From Lithospermum erythrorhizon (taxonomy: Eukaryota; Streptophyta; Magnoliopsida; Boraginales; Boraginaceae), in NCBI GenBank assembly GCA_019722365.1, contig JADFUC010000533.1, positions 1-64,000 of the forward strand: DNA of 64,000 nucleotides. Direction: 5' to 3'. The notes below the pieces were generated by a model. It did no database searches. It saw nothing but the letters and a program-made list of their open reading frames with translations, and was not told the DNA's origin. Shown in pieces: positions 47,301 through 59,900 of the stretch. Both the position numbers and the translations under genes were made by a program. Position 1 is the stretch's first letter. The number at the start of each line of letters is the position of its first letter.

Positions 47301-50300
47301 ATACACCCTGAAGGTCTTAATCAACCAATGTGAGACTGGGTTTCTCAATACTAATTGATTTTCATTGGATGAAATCTGCAGGTGAAAGATGCTATTTTTA
47401 AAACTCTCATCTCAAATGGAATGTTTGACAATGCGCATATCCGACTAACTTTGACACGAGGCAAGAAAGTATGACATTCAATCCTTATCTTTCTTCTTAG
47501 TGTGACTGCTGTTTGTTAAGGTTTTGTTATTATACATATTCATCACATGTGCATATGTCATTGAAGATAATAGAATTAGTCTACTCAACCGTTTCAAAAT
47601 GAATTATGGAAAGCAGCTTGTGGTAATCACCTATTTTGAATCAGATAGTTCATTCAATTTCTAGCAATAATCACTACGCGTGATCATGCCTGCATTTTTC
47701 TTCCTAATATCAAACTTAAGTAGAAATAACCTGTTTTCAGGAACTCATGCTTAACCTGTGATTTTTGAAAGGTAACCTCTGGAATGAGCCCAGCATTCAA
47801 TCTTTATGGATGTACTCTTATAGGTAACTGCAAATTTATGCACAACTATCATTTGGGTTGTGTTTGCCCTTTTTTTTCAATGTATTTGGGTTGTGTTTGC
47901 CCTTTTTTTTCAATGTAAATACAAGACATTACAAAGTTGATCCAGGACTTGCAATTAGTAATCTGGTAGTTCTTGGTGAATAAATGAGTCATGAGCACTA
48001 GTAGAAAATTGTTGTATCATGCATCAAGATATGTTTTGTTTTGTTTCCTGACTCTAGACTCTAGATCACTTTTAATGGAAGTCTAAAAATGATCTTAAGG
48101 GAATTATATCATTCTTCAGATTCATTAAGTTGCCAACGAATCGATTAATGTGTCTCCAGAATCCTTTAAAATTTGATACATGTCCTTGTGCTGGTATAGA
48201 TTTTGGAATGGTTTATGGCCTTATCTGCTTAGAGAGATCATCTGAATTACCAAGCTGTCCATTTCTCTTTATATTTTTCAGTGCTTGCTGAATGGAAACC
48301 ACCCATCTATGACAACTCAATGGGTATAATGTTGGTGACTGCAACCACACGTCGTAATTCTCCCAATGTAAGGCTTTATAATTCAATATCTTGGTCTAGT
48401 GTATTTGTTTCATCCCATGGGAATTGTCTCAAAGAAAATAGAAAGCTGGCAAAGGCATGATGGCAGCTATTAAGATAATTAAAGAAATCTCACAGACGAG
48501 GGCCATACATGCTGCTTCATGAAAGGAGTTTGAATCAGCAACTTTGACATTCTTAGTTAATTCTAGGTCTTTTCCGATACATTTTCACTTTAAAATGATA
48601 AGGTTTATGGAGATAAATAAATTACAGAGAGGAAATCACTTAAATAGTGGTTAAGACTATGCAACTCTGGCTGTTAAGCTTCTGGAATCTCTACCTTGTA
48701 AATCTGTATTTGTATCTCTACACTATGCATATGTGTTCTAGAACTATTTATTCATTTGGTAAAAGGTAGTATCACCCAGCCTTTTAAAATAATTTCATTT
48801 CCCTGTTGGTCCTATCTTTCTGTCGATTTCACCCACTAGACTATATTTTAGTGGACTGAAAAATTAGAACAGTGTGCAAATGGGAACTTAGGTAACAGGT
48901 GGGTTACACTGTTCTCTACCAATGTATACTTATACGCATAGATATCCGCTCGTTTTTCACGAAACTTTCTAAGTTTCCTGAACCCCTGATCCAACCATGT
49001 CTTTGGTTGCTTTATGCAGCACTTGGATTCGAAGATTCACCATAACAACCTTCTTAACAATATTCTCGCAAAGGTATGATCATATTAAGGAATTACTTTT
49101 TTTTTTTTAAAGGAATTACTTTTAATTCTTTAGAACTGGACATTTCTCGTTCTTTCTCAAGGAAGACAACAAAACAATATGATGTTGATATAGAATAAGT
49201 ATTTTCTAGCCAAATATCAGAAGTAATTTCATATTACTATTATATAAAAAATCTCTGTATTATTCTTTACAGTAAAAGTAGCTGTTAACTTGTCCAATTT
49301 CTTTATCTAGTAACCCCTTCCCCTATATCACTTCACAACAGAATCAGTTGTTACCTTATCTTTCTTCCCTCCTCATTCCAGAATTTCATTCATTGATGCA
49401 TTCTTCCACTTTCATGTTATTATTCTCACCTTGAAAATGCAATGTGTGCTCTTTAGTTCTCTAGGTATAGGGGTGACCAAGATAATTAAGATAGACTGGG
49501 ACTGAAAACAAGTTCTTTGTTCTTTTAAGGTGTTTTCGCTGGGTACCATGATAACTGATCTAGTGATAAAAACATATTTTTCAATTAGCTAGTCCATTGT
49601 GAAGTGTAGGCCTTGAAAACCTTTATGGCACACTGAGGTATTTGTCTATTTCTTCTTTTGAAAGAGGCATTAGAACAATATGATGTAAATGATTCATATA
49701 TAATTTGTTAATTTAATATTTTTGTTTGTCTCGCAGATAGAAGGAAACAATGCCAATGCTGATGATGCGGTCATGCTTGATATAGATGGTTATGTGTCAG
49801 AAACGAATGCTACAAACATTGTCAGTTCATCCTGTATACTAAATTATTTATGTGTTTCAATTTATAAAGACCCATTTTCTTCTCTTTTTGTGCAACCCCG
49901 ACGGCCCTCCTCCCATCTCTCCCTCTTCTTTTGTATGCATTCCATGAATTTTGTCAAGTTTTTTCTTCTGCTCATAGTTCTAGATCATTCTTATCTGATC
50001 TTCTTTTCTATTGTTTGGAGATTTAAACCAGGATATATAAGAAAGCTGTATAGTTTAATCTGAAATAAGCCGATGTGGAATGCTGCATCATGTTAGATAG
50101 GGAACTAAGGACTGTTTCTACTTCTCTTACTGCAGTTCTTAGTGAAGAAAGGTCGTGTTATAACACCTCATGCTGATTATTGTCTTCCTGGCATAACTCG
50201 AGCAACTGTAAGTTCCTTCTATTTTTGGGTAGGCATCATTGATTTGGTTACTGTAGTTTGTTGTTGGTAGATTCCTGAGTGCTAATTGCAGTTTAAGTAT

Positions 50301-51971
50301 GGTGCTCAGCACAATACCACTTCTTGATCCTTTTTAAGGGAATATTTATAGAGAAACAACCAGATCTTGTTAAATGAAGAATAGTCTTCGTAAAGATGCC
50401 CCTGCTAAATTCCCATAATTTCAAATACTTCTTCAAATGCAGACAGTATATTATGATTTGGTCACGAGCTTTTGCATAGCTAGAATATTAGTAGAAAGTA
50501 TCCCCGACTATGTGAATTAGTTGAACCGAGTATATTATATATTAGCATTCCTTTATCGTGATTTTTATGTTCATGTATACAAAATGTGTTGAAGATGTGG
50601 TGTGATGTGATGTGCATTATTACGATGAGCTAGTGTGTGATGTACCTATGGATAACTAAGACAAGTTAATATTGATTGATTTAAAAGAACCTCAACATTT
50701 TGTAGGTTATGGAACTTGTGGTCAAGGAAAACTTGGTTTTGGAAGAGAGAAGAGTTAGCTTATCTGAACTTCATACTGCAGATGAGGTCTACGTTCTTCT
50801 TTCATCATATTGTCAGTTATTACAAAAAATGCAGTTTGATTTTATCTCTCAAATTCTTTAGCTTACCTTTGGTTGTTCTGGATACAAAGTTCTGCGTAGT
50901 GTGCGTTCTATGCAAACACCACCCATAGTCTAATGCCCCACAGCTATACTTTTTATTTTATTTTGATATACATGTCCAAGTAACTGGCCTATAAATTTCT
51001 ATCCGAGAAAAATCTTATGCTTGTGAATCATATGTTATCTGTCTCTTGAGGTTCAAATAGTCTACACAGTGTGATAGACTTTCAAAAGGCTCCTACTTAT
51101 TCATTTTACAAATTCACATTTAAAATGATAGCTATGTACTGAACAAGGAGTTGGTTGTGTATAATTATAGGAGGAAATATGATCATTATGTCTTCTGGAG
51201 TTGGAAACTTTTTTCCTGCTTACATATAGTGAGGAAGGAGTTATTTATTCTAGTCAGCTATGAATGAGAATTAAAATAATCCGCCTTTTTCCTGCAGATG
51301 TGGACAACTGGAACAATGGGAGAACTCAGTCCGGTAAGTCCTTGTTGAATCTATAATGTGACTTAGAGAGCAACATACCTTTTTTTAATTATTTTGAGAG
51401 CTTAAAATTTACAATTCCCATATCACAAACTGAGTTGAATTTTATGTATCCTTGTGTTGCATATAATAAGTATGGGATGTGAACATTTTGCCTCGTAAGC
51501 AAATTATATTCTGACTTACTGTAAGGCAGCAAAATATTTAACAACCAAGTCGATAGCTTGATTATAAATATTTTGTCAAATTTCTGATCATCCCCAAAGC
51601 ATTCTACCGATAGGCCATTTTACTTTTTGTACGAAAACCTGAGCATTAAAAAGATAAATGGGCATGAACACTTCCTGTGGCTGAACTCGATTGTTTCTTG
51701 AATTTCCATGTTTTGTCAGTGCCTCGCGTTCATCTCTGTAGGGAGTCTAGGGGCTAATTCTAACACGCCACTCTCTTACTTCTGGAAACATAACTTTTTA
51801 TGGATTTGTATCATACTGATAGGCTATGTGGGTATTTGTTAGGTGATCAAGATTGATGGAAGAACTGTTGGAAATGGTGAAGTTGGGCCTGTAACTCAAA
51901 GATTGCAGAAAGAATTCGAAGAACTGACGGCCGATTGCGGTGTGCCGATACCCACCTACCAAAAAGAGTAG
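38262..51971 (+). CDS. Branched-chain aminotransferase-like protein (sulfotransferase-like N-domain plus class IV PLP domain)
   Basis: Exon 1 is about 38262-38336 and damaged. Exons 2-19 join cleanly (529 codons): 39929-40027, 40185-40256, 41481-41573, 41764-41901, 42439-42497, 43780-43882, 44565-44753, 44872-44972, 47035-47089, 47382-47468, 47772-47823, 48282-48367, 49020-49073, 49737-49820, 50136-50207, 50706-50786, 51298-51333, 51843-51971. The N-half has SWSAPRSS, DEPLYGNFLRVTG, HFILIRNPMQIL and PSFNK, like P-loop sulfotransferases. From about residue 235 (counted from exon 2) it is a fold-type IV PLP enzyme: VSVFDSIVQGGDGVWEGLR, LDSKIHHNNLL with the candidate Schiff-base Lys (about residue 383), VSETNATNI and GTMGELSP. 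The order matches the plant 'branched-chain-amino-acid aminotransferase-like' family of about 555 residues. Substrate is not known from sequence; true BCATs transfer amino groups of Leu, Ile and Val. Confidence 0.88.
38664..38755. mobile_element. Stowaway-like MITE fragment in intron 1
   Basis: 92 bp from ctccttcaatttac to gggatggagggag, flanked by TA on both sides (38662-38663, 38756-38757). Intron location; no coding content. Confidence 0.55.
44045..44223. mobile_element. Stowaway-like MITE in intron 7
   Basis: Starts ctccttcccatgaagatagt and ends gggaaggagggag, with TA at 44043-44044 and 44224-44225. The inner ends (caagtttggat / atccaaa) are partly complementary. Confidence 0.6.
45291..45561. 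mobile_element. Stowaway MITE in intron 9
   Basis: 271 bp with about 30-bp terminal inverted repeats: ctccctccgatttttttagt at the left, and ctccctccagtttttttagt on the opposite strand at the right. TA flanks are at 45289-45290 and 45562-45563. The clearest Stowaway copy in the window. Confidence 0.85.
47849..47919 (+). repeat. 36-bp tandem duplication in intron 12
   Basis: 'gggttgtgtttgcccttttt' with a T run and 'caatgta' occurs twice back to back, just after exon 12 (ends 47823). Confidence 0.8.
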
Positions 51972-52640
51972 AAAGATGGAGGACATATCCGAGTCTTGAT
52001 TTTCATCCTGTGAACTTTGGTGCTGCCTGTGTTGGCTTTGCCTTTGTGAACTATTCGTTTTTGAGAACATGAAGACGAAAATTTAGTCTTTGTTTGCTCA
52101 TCTTCTCTGTATATATTTTCTTGGACACACTTGAACAGTTGTGTATGAATGCATGGTGTCTAAATACATAAAGTACTGCAGATTGAACATTTGGATATTC
52201 TATGCAAAAGCAGAAAACTTCACAATTTTTTTAATTTCTTACACTAGACTTATGTTAGGCACTGATAAAGTTTGAATTTTTAATTGATAAATATAGCTTT
52301 AATTATTACAAATATTATATGTTTGCTATATATCTTAATCAAATATTATTGAATTTTTTTTAGGGCAAAGGCTTTAGCACCCATAAAATCTTTGTTGGGG
52401 TGAATTTTATCCCCCTCTCTTCAATTGTCTACCTTATCCAGTGCACAAATAAATCCATTCTGTGAGTTGATCGGTATGTTGACCGCTAACTCATTAAAAA
52501 AGTATGACTTCTTTAAATAGCTATTTTTTAAATATCAGGTAAGTATGTTTTTACTAACTTGGGGCTTTGATCTGCAAATTCAAATAATTATTCCCAAATT
52601 AAGAAGTCCTAAATCAACATCCCCCCCCCAAAATCGACTT
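51972..52640 (+). other. 3' flank of the aminotransferase-like gene
   Basis: Begins with the 3' UTR after the TAG at 51969-51971. AT-rich, with no further gene. A C run lies at 52621-52629. Confidence 0.45.
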
Positions 52641-52647
52641 CCAAACC

Positions 52648-52776
52648 ATGTCTAGTGTTAGTAGCACTAAAGAGAAAATCGTCTACTGCAAATATTGTGG
52701 TCGAATGTGCATCAAGCTCGTCTCTACCACAAAAGAAAATCAAGGGAGATTGTTCTTCGCTTGTCCGATTCCACGG
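52648..52776 (+). CDS. Orphan GRF-type zinc-finger exon
   Basis: 43 codons from an ATG in fair context to a donor-like cggGTATGT. The peptide contains CKYCGRMC, then KLVSTTKENQGRLFFACP, the start of a GRF zinc finger (Cys-X-Cys-Gly, then Asn-X-Gly-Arg-X-Phe-Phe-X-Cys-Pro). GRF fingers occur in plant single-stranded-nucleic-acid-binding proteins and in many small plant genes and MULE-associated ORFs. The final Cys/Trp part should lie in a following exon, but I found none before the repeat at 53580; reading through the donor gives 75 codons without the missing residues. It may be a truncated gene or pseudogene. Confidence 0.5.
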
Positions 52777-53575
52777 GTATGTTATGTGCATCAATGTTTA
52801 TTGTCTATTGATCTTTTTTTTGTAATTTTTTCGAAATCTAATTACTTTCATAGTTTAATGGAGGGTTTATGTTGATGGATTTGATAGACTTCTCTACTCA
52901 ATCCTAACTCTAAAAGAAACAACATTTTCTCTTATCTTCACATTCTTCTTCTCCAATTTATCACAGTGCTATCAATTTTATCCATTTCTCTATTCAATTT
53001 ATAATACTGGATGTTATTTTTCAATTTAATTGCTATTTTATTTAATGTATTGTATTGTTAATATGAAGAGTCAATTATTTTGTCGCGGTTTTTGTTAATT
53101 CTTTTGTATTTTTAATTTAATTCTTTGTATTTTATTCAATGTGGATGCATCAGATTGCTATTACTTAATTTTTATCCCGTTAACTAGATAACCGGCTATT
53201 AAAGATGTTTTTTGTGGCTATTCATTATATTAACATTGGCAGAATCGGTGCATTTCATGCCGATTGAGCTTCGATTTGGTGTCTTATATGTTGTGGTTAT
53301 ATTAGGTGACTTCTAATTCTAAGTAAAATTAGATAAATGTTTCATACTACTTTAATCTGGCTTACAGACTTCTTGGTGAAAGTTCAATGTGCTATCAGAA
53401 TACCTTGTTTTAATTGATATTACAATTACTATATTTTAATATTTATTTAATCAAATTATTATATTTATACAATATTTATAATCTACTTAATATGATTTAC
53501 AATTTAATTATTCATTATAGTATTATTTATTTAATATAATGCATTCATATATAATTAAACAAACTGGGCAGTAGT
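52777..53575. other. AT-rich stretch after the GRF exon
   Basis: No second exon of the GRF gene, no repeat unit and no protein homology identified. Confidence 0.45.
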
Positions 53576-53819
53576 GGGCAAATGGGCAACAATATACACA
53601 CACCAAAAACAAGAACACGCCGAACGCTAAATGACTATTTTGGTTCTTTTCAACAAGCGATTATTCTCATGCCGCGCGCAGAATGCTCAATTGTCACGCC
53701 ACGCAGAACAAGCGACTATGTCCATGTTTGCCAGTTTAATTTTTCCAATGCTTATAACAAACCACCTAATCTGCTTATAAATATAACTGATTGGCGTGCT
53801 TATTACAATGTTTAATTCA

Positions 53820-55035
53820 CGTGCTTATTACACACAAAGCCAGAAATTCTACTTTGTGTTTGTTGGGATAATAAGCATGATATTAACTTGTTTTGTTTAC
53901 GTAAACACAAAGAATGAATTAAATAATTAATTACATAAGCAAATATGAAAATAATTACATAAATATTAAATAATTACCATATAAGAATGAATAAAATAAA
54001 TTAATAACTTATTAATTAAATATTTAATTACATAAGAATTAACAACAATTCGTTTATATATAAGAATATTAAATAATTAATTGTACAAGAACGAATTAAT
54101 TACATAAGGCTAATTAAATATTTATAATTACATAAGAATGAATTAAATATCAAGTATATATAAGAAATATTAAATAATTAATTGCATAAGGAATGAATTA
54201 ATTACATAAGGCAATTAAATATTTAATTACAAGAATGAATTAAATAATTAATTACGTAAGAAAGATTTAACAATTAATATAAAATCATAATACTAGCTTA
54301 ATCATCCCATGATTGTTAGCTATTTATTAGAGTCGTTGTTAGTAAACAACCGAATTCGAGCCATGATTATCATAAACAAGCCGGTAATTCTAGAGAAATG
54401 ATTATTATGACAACAAAGCCATCTATAAATTTATTTTAAGTTAGGTTCAGATTTATGAAATTATATTAATTATCAAATTATTGTTAATTCCAAATTGATT
54501 TTGAAATTGTTATTAACCGATTATGTCTTAAATATTTCAAATTATTATGTTAATAAACTTTCTTTTCATGTCAATCGAGATTATTGCCTTAAATATTATG
54601 AAATTATTGAAATTATATGTATTAATTCGAGATATTTAATTGTCAAATTATTGTTAATATTTCTCTAATTGTTGTTAATATTTCTCAATTATGTTCATCT
54701 ATTTCTAATGTAATTAATTATTTAATTTCTTCTATGAAATTACTATTTAATTCATTCTTATGTAATTAATTATGTATTTTATTTTTATGTAATTAGTTAT
54801 TTATTTCCATTCAGATGTGATATATTTAATTCATTCTTATGTAATAAATTATTTAATATTTCTTATGTAGTTAATTATTTAAGTCATTCTTATGTAATTA
54901 ATTTATTTAAGTAGCTTATGTATTCAATTTGCATTGTGTTTACATATAAACAAACAAGCTAATACCATGCTCGTTATCGAACAAACACACAAAAAATTCG
55001 TTTATTGTGTAATGCTGACGTGATCGACTTCTCAG
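53820..55035. repeat. Large inverted repeat (foldback) inside the element
   Basis: The left arm, about 53820-54300 (tttacgtaaacacaaagaat, then repeated 'aattaattacataagaatga'), is complementary to the right arm, about 54690-55030 ('cattcttatgtaattaatt' repeats, then cattgtgtttacatataaac). Each arm is itself built of 35-45 bp tandem units. Confidence 0.75.
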
Positions 55036-55369
55036 CTATGTCCAAACAAACAACCCACAAGACGCCAATTAGCAAACAAATGTAATTCAAAGATTTGTTC
55101 GCTATATGACAACCGAATTCTTTTCGGGCTTGTTATGCAACAAGCGAATTCAAGCAATGAACATATTACAATAATCTATTTATTAAAGTGTAAATGAGAA
55201 TGAATTGTGTATTAAAATTGAGTAGAAAAATGTAAATTTAATTGTGTATTTATTAAAGATTAATTTATGAATTATATATTAGAAATTATTGACATTGTGA
55301 ATTTATGAAATATAATAGATATGGTCAAATTATGATAAAATTATGAAATATATCAAATTATGATTAAAC

Positions 55370-56040
55370 AACGAATACGAGATTACGATAAAATTATGAT
55401 GAAATTATGAAATATGATAAAATTTTAGGTTATGATAAAATATGTTAATATTATAAAAATATGGTTAATTTTAGATTATGAGAAATCGTGAAATAATGAC
55501 ATTATTATTATTACATATCGAACAATTATAAAATATGATTAAACAATAAAATATGAGATTATGATTAAAATTATGATTAAACAATAAAATTATGAAATAT
55601 TATGAAATTATGAAATTATTATGAAATATGAAATTATGAAATTATGAAATTATAAAATTATGAAATATTATGAAATTATGAAATTATTATGAAAATATGA
55701 AATTATGAAATTTTAGATTATGAAATATGAAATTATAAAATTATGAAATTATTATGAAATTTGGGTTATAATAATAAAATTAATCATATTATGAAATTAT
55801 GATTAAACAAATTAAATATGAGATTACATAAAATTATGATGAAATTATGAAATATGATAAAATTTTAGGTTATGATAAAAATATGTTAATATTATAAAAT
55901 ATGGTTAATTTTTGATTATATGATATAAAATATGGTAAAAAAATGGTAACATTACTTAAATATAAAATATGGTCAAAAATGGTAAAATATGAAATATGGT
56001 AAATTTTAAGCAAATTAGATGGTAAATTTTAGATTACATC
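55370..56040 (+). repeat. AT-rich satellite-like repeats
   Basis: Runs of 'gaaattatgaaatat' units. A block of about 110 bp (tatgataaaattttaggtta ... aatatggttaatttt) occurs at about 55385-55485 and again at about 55830-55925, a spacing of about 440 bp. Almost no G or C. Confidence 0.75.
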
Positions 56041-56964
56041 GATCGGATTTTTCCAAATAATTGCTTTAAACAAATGGGACTACCTACACAAGCCAGATAC
56101 CAACAAAGTCGAATTCTTCACGCTTATATACCAATGTCGAATTATCTATTTGCTTATAACCACGTAATCATTTCAATCATATATCAAGAGACTACCTTCG
56201 CCAATTATGAATCGCGTAATATTAATTTATAATTTCGAATCGTTAATAATTTTTAATTTTCATAATTTCGATTTTTTATAATTCTCAATGTCAGAGTAAT
56301 TATTTATTGTTAATAATTTTGAATGTTAATAATTTCGAATTTTGATAATTATATCAATGTTGATAATTAATGTTAATACTCGAATTTTGATAATTTAATA
56401 ATTAATAATTAATGTTGTGTATTTCAAATTTGTGCTAATATTTCTCAAATATGTTAATTGGTGTTTAAATATGATAACATTATTCAATCCCATGATTCAC
56501 TTACCATTTTTAATTGTGTTTAAATATATAACATTATTCAACTTAAGCATTCACTTCAGTCATTTTTGGCTGAGCTCACTTCGCCACGCATAAACTACCA
56601 ATTTACGCTTACATAAGCCAGAAGCGAAAGAAGAATTGCCGTCGCTGTTTCAGAATTAAACAAGCTAATAAATCAAATGCTTGTTTAATAATAAACGACC
56701 GACTTGCGCTTTGTTTTAAGATGTTTAATTCGCCGCTGCTTTTTGTACGTTGTTCTAAAATCGGCTTGCTTTCTCCCACAAGCCATCATGCGAAAAATTC
56801 GCTTGTTTTTCTACAAGCAACCAGAAAATTGCCAGGGGTAAAATAGTAATTTTACCGTTCATTTTACTGTTTTGGTGTGTATAACAAAGTTCAGGGCAAA
56901 ATTATGACTATTTGAGTGTCTGTATATTGGATCGCAAAACCCCAAAAGCTTTACAAAGTGAGAA

Positions 56965-59900
56965 ATGGAGAAACAAGGTAACGAATCCGAGAAAGAGAAA
57001 TTGGTGATAAAAATCCCTTCATACGAAGAAATATCATCACAGCCCAAAACGACGTCGTCTTCTTCAAATATATTTACCCCTTCAGCTTCCTTTTCTCAAG
57101 CCTTCAATTTCATCAAAAACTCTGACTTTTACGCTCCTCCACCTCCCCCTATTGCCCCTCCAAGGTTCATTAATATTCCCTTCGATTTTTAATGGAAGTT
57201 ATGATGTTAATTGTAATGTATGTTGAAAAGGGTATATTTTGATATGTTATTTACCGAATTTTATGCAACATATATAAAAATATGAGTTCGTAATTAAAAA
57301 AGCCAATCATCGAAATTTGAGAATTGGCCAAGCTTTTGGGATTGAAGGAGTATTTGATTATGGATAAATTTAACTAAAATTGTATGCATTTTTATTGTAT
57401 GTTTGTTATCAATTATAGGAATACTTCTCAGCAACACACTCCATCTCCATCCAAGGGGCAAGTGCCAAGTAAAAATGCTATACTTGTAAGCCATAGACAG
57501 GTCAGTTAGTTATTCATTTTTTCGATATATTTTCATCCGTGGGTGTTCTTGGTGAGCTTAAATGTTGTGTTTTGTGTGTGATGAATTAGTCTAACTACCG
57601 TGAATGTTACTTGTGATCTTGCTGTAGACTTTGATTGGATTAATCCAGCTTCACCGAAGGTGTTAAAGTTATTAGTTTTTTTTACTATTTTATATAGAAA
57701 ATGAATTTCAGGGAAGGATGAATGAAAATGAATATGCTCCATAAACCTAATTAGATGAATAGTTATGTGGTTTTCTGGTGAGAGATCCTTGATCGTGGTA
57801 GGATTATAACTTAGTAATCAAATTTCGGCTTATAATATGTGGTAAGTAGAATTGAATAATGTGATTTTGTTCTCGATAAGGAGACACTATCACTTGCTCT
57901 TGCTTCATTCTCCCGTCACTCTAGATGTTCCTGATTTTGAGTTAAAAGAGAATGTTTCTGTTACCGTAAGCTGTTACGTAATAATGTTGGCATCTGGAAG
58001 AAGCCTCTATTATTTCTGTAAAAAATAATTGAAAGGAATTTTCCTCCCTAGCTGATGGCCAAACTGTATATTATTGTTGGCTCTTTGAGTTGACTATTTG
58101 ATATACTGAGTAAATATTGTTTGGGTTTTGAGTTGACTTTTATCTTGTTTTGCAGAAAGGGAATCCTTTACTGAAACATATAAGGAATGCCAGATGGGAT
58201 TTTGCTGATGTTGTGTGTGACTATCAATTGGGTCAAAATGCCTGTGCTCTTTACTTAAGGTAGAAGAGATTTTTTGGGGTTGCAGCTTTGTATTCTATGA
58301 TATATGTACACAGCTTCTATGCTCAATAGATTTATAGATATTGGATTAACAAGCATCTCTTACATTTTTCTCAAATTGCAACATAGGAAAAAGTGAAACA
58401 GTCCATCATATGTAAATCATATAAATTACTCCATGTGATTGAAGGTTAAGAAATAGCATGCTGTAATGTATTTTCAGAGTTTACCTCTCGTTTGGTTACC
58501 CACTGTAGATCCTCATATGTTTTCCATCCCACAAAGATTATTCACTTTTGTTGTCTTCAACTTTGACCTTTAATATATTTGTTTGTGTGCTTATATAATA
58601 TCTTATAAAAAATATATATCAATGGAAAGAGTTTGAAATGTAATTTTCATTATTATAGTTTTCATCAAGTATTATACAATACAAACAATAATATCTAAGC
58701 GGTCAAAGTTGGAAGAGATGAACAAAAAGCTCGCATGACAATCTTTATGGATGAGTATTATTTAGCCATTTGCTAAGAAAAATTAGAACACTTTTATTGT
58801 CTTGAGCATATGACAGAGTTAGTAAGTATCACAAATATTTTTGTACCAATAGTACTATTGTACAAATTATAGTTTAAATTACATGTAGAGTTCTTCTATC
58901 TTGTTGTCTTTTGCCACCCTTCTGCGAAAGAGCTCTTTGACATCCGAGTTCTTCATCCCATATTGAAATGGGATGTTCAACCAACTAAAAGTCTAACATG
59001 GTTTGCTTCAATAAGATCGAATAAAACAGAGTTTGAAAGTAGGGTTTTTATTATACTTGCCTATGATTTTTATATAGACATTGCTTCTTGTCTTTCGTTG
59101 AAATACCTGATTGATGCTTCTTTACAATTTCTTTTACTGATTCTGAAGTTGTGAGTTTTTTTGCAGTCTTCGCTACCATTTGCTTCATCCGGACTACTTG
59201 TATTTTCGCATACGGGAATTGCAGAAAAATTACCGTCTTCGCGTGGTTTTGTGCCATGTTGATGTTGTAAGTATTGATGGATAATTCAACGTTTGCCTTG
59301 TCCTTTGTATTACTGATTCCATGAACTAAACTTGTTACTAGAAGAGACTGTGGTTGACTGTTGACAAATGTTGTCCCCTTTTCTTTCTTCCCAGGAAGAT
59401 GTCATCAAGCCATTGCTTGAAGTTACAAAAACAGCTCTTCTTCATGATTGCACTCTTTTATGTGGTTGGAGGTACTGACTATGGTGGTGACATGAGTACT
59501 TTTTCAAGGTTTTCTGCTAAATGAACCTAATTCATTTTGATGCTCTTCCAAATGAAACCTTATTACTTTTCAATAGCTTATATGCAAGTCAGATTAGTAG
59601 TCATCGAAATTTTTTGCTGATGGTGGGCTTTGTTTGTTTCTAGCATTCTGTTTTTGCTTTTTTAAACTAATATAGAGTATTTAGTTGTGGTATAAGGAAT
59701 CTTTTCAAGTTTGTCTTATTGTGTTAGTTTTTATTTTTGATAGTCTGGAAGAATGTGGGAGATACTTGGAGACATTCAAAGTTTATGAGAACAAGCCTGC
59801 TGATCTTATTCAGGGACAAATGGATACAGATTATCGGTCACGGGTATATAACCAAAACATTAGGAATCTTCTGGTTTCTGTTATTGTTGATGGGGTCATG

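Larger units (their letters stand above)
53580..56915. mobile_element. AT-rich inverted-repeat transposon upstream of ERCC1
   Basis: Outer ends pair imperfectly. At the left, cacaccaaaaac is followed by gaacgctaaatgactatttt (about 53602-53641). At the right, read on the opposite strand, cacaccaaaac is followed by gaacggtaaaattactattt (about 56880-56840). Subterminal 'acaagcgaatt'-like motifs recur at 53650-53720, 54380, 55140 and 56690-56820. Between them are an internal foldback and AT-rich repeats, with no transposase ORF. The long, divergent inverted ends resemble a non-autonomous Mutator-like or foldback element. No target duplication could be fixed. Confidence 0.55.

Noticed and set aside
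49722..50063. 113-codon ORF
   Set aside because: Exon 15 (49737-49820) with read-through into intron 15.
53582..53815. 77-codon + strand ORF at the left end of the AT-rich element
   Set aside because: No transposase motif; lies in terminal repeat and subterminal sequence.
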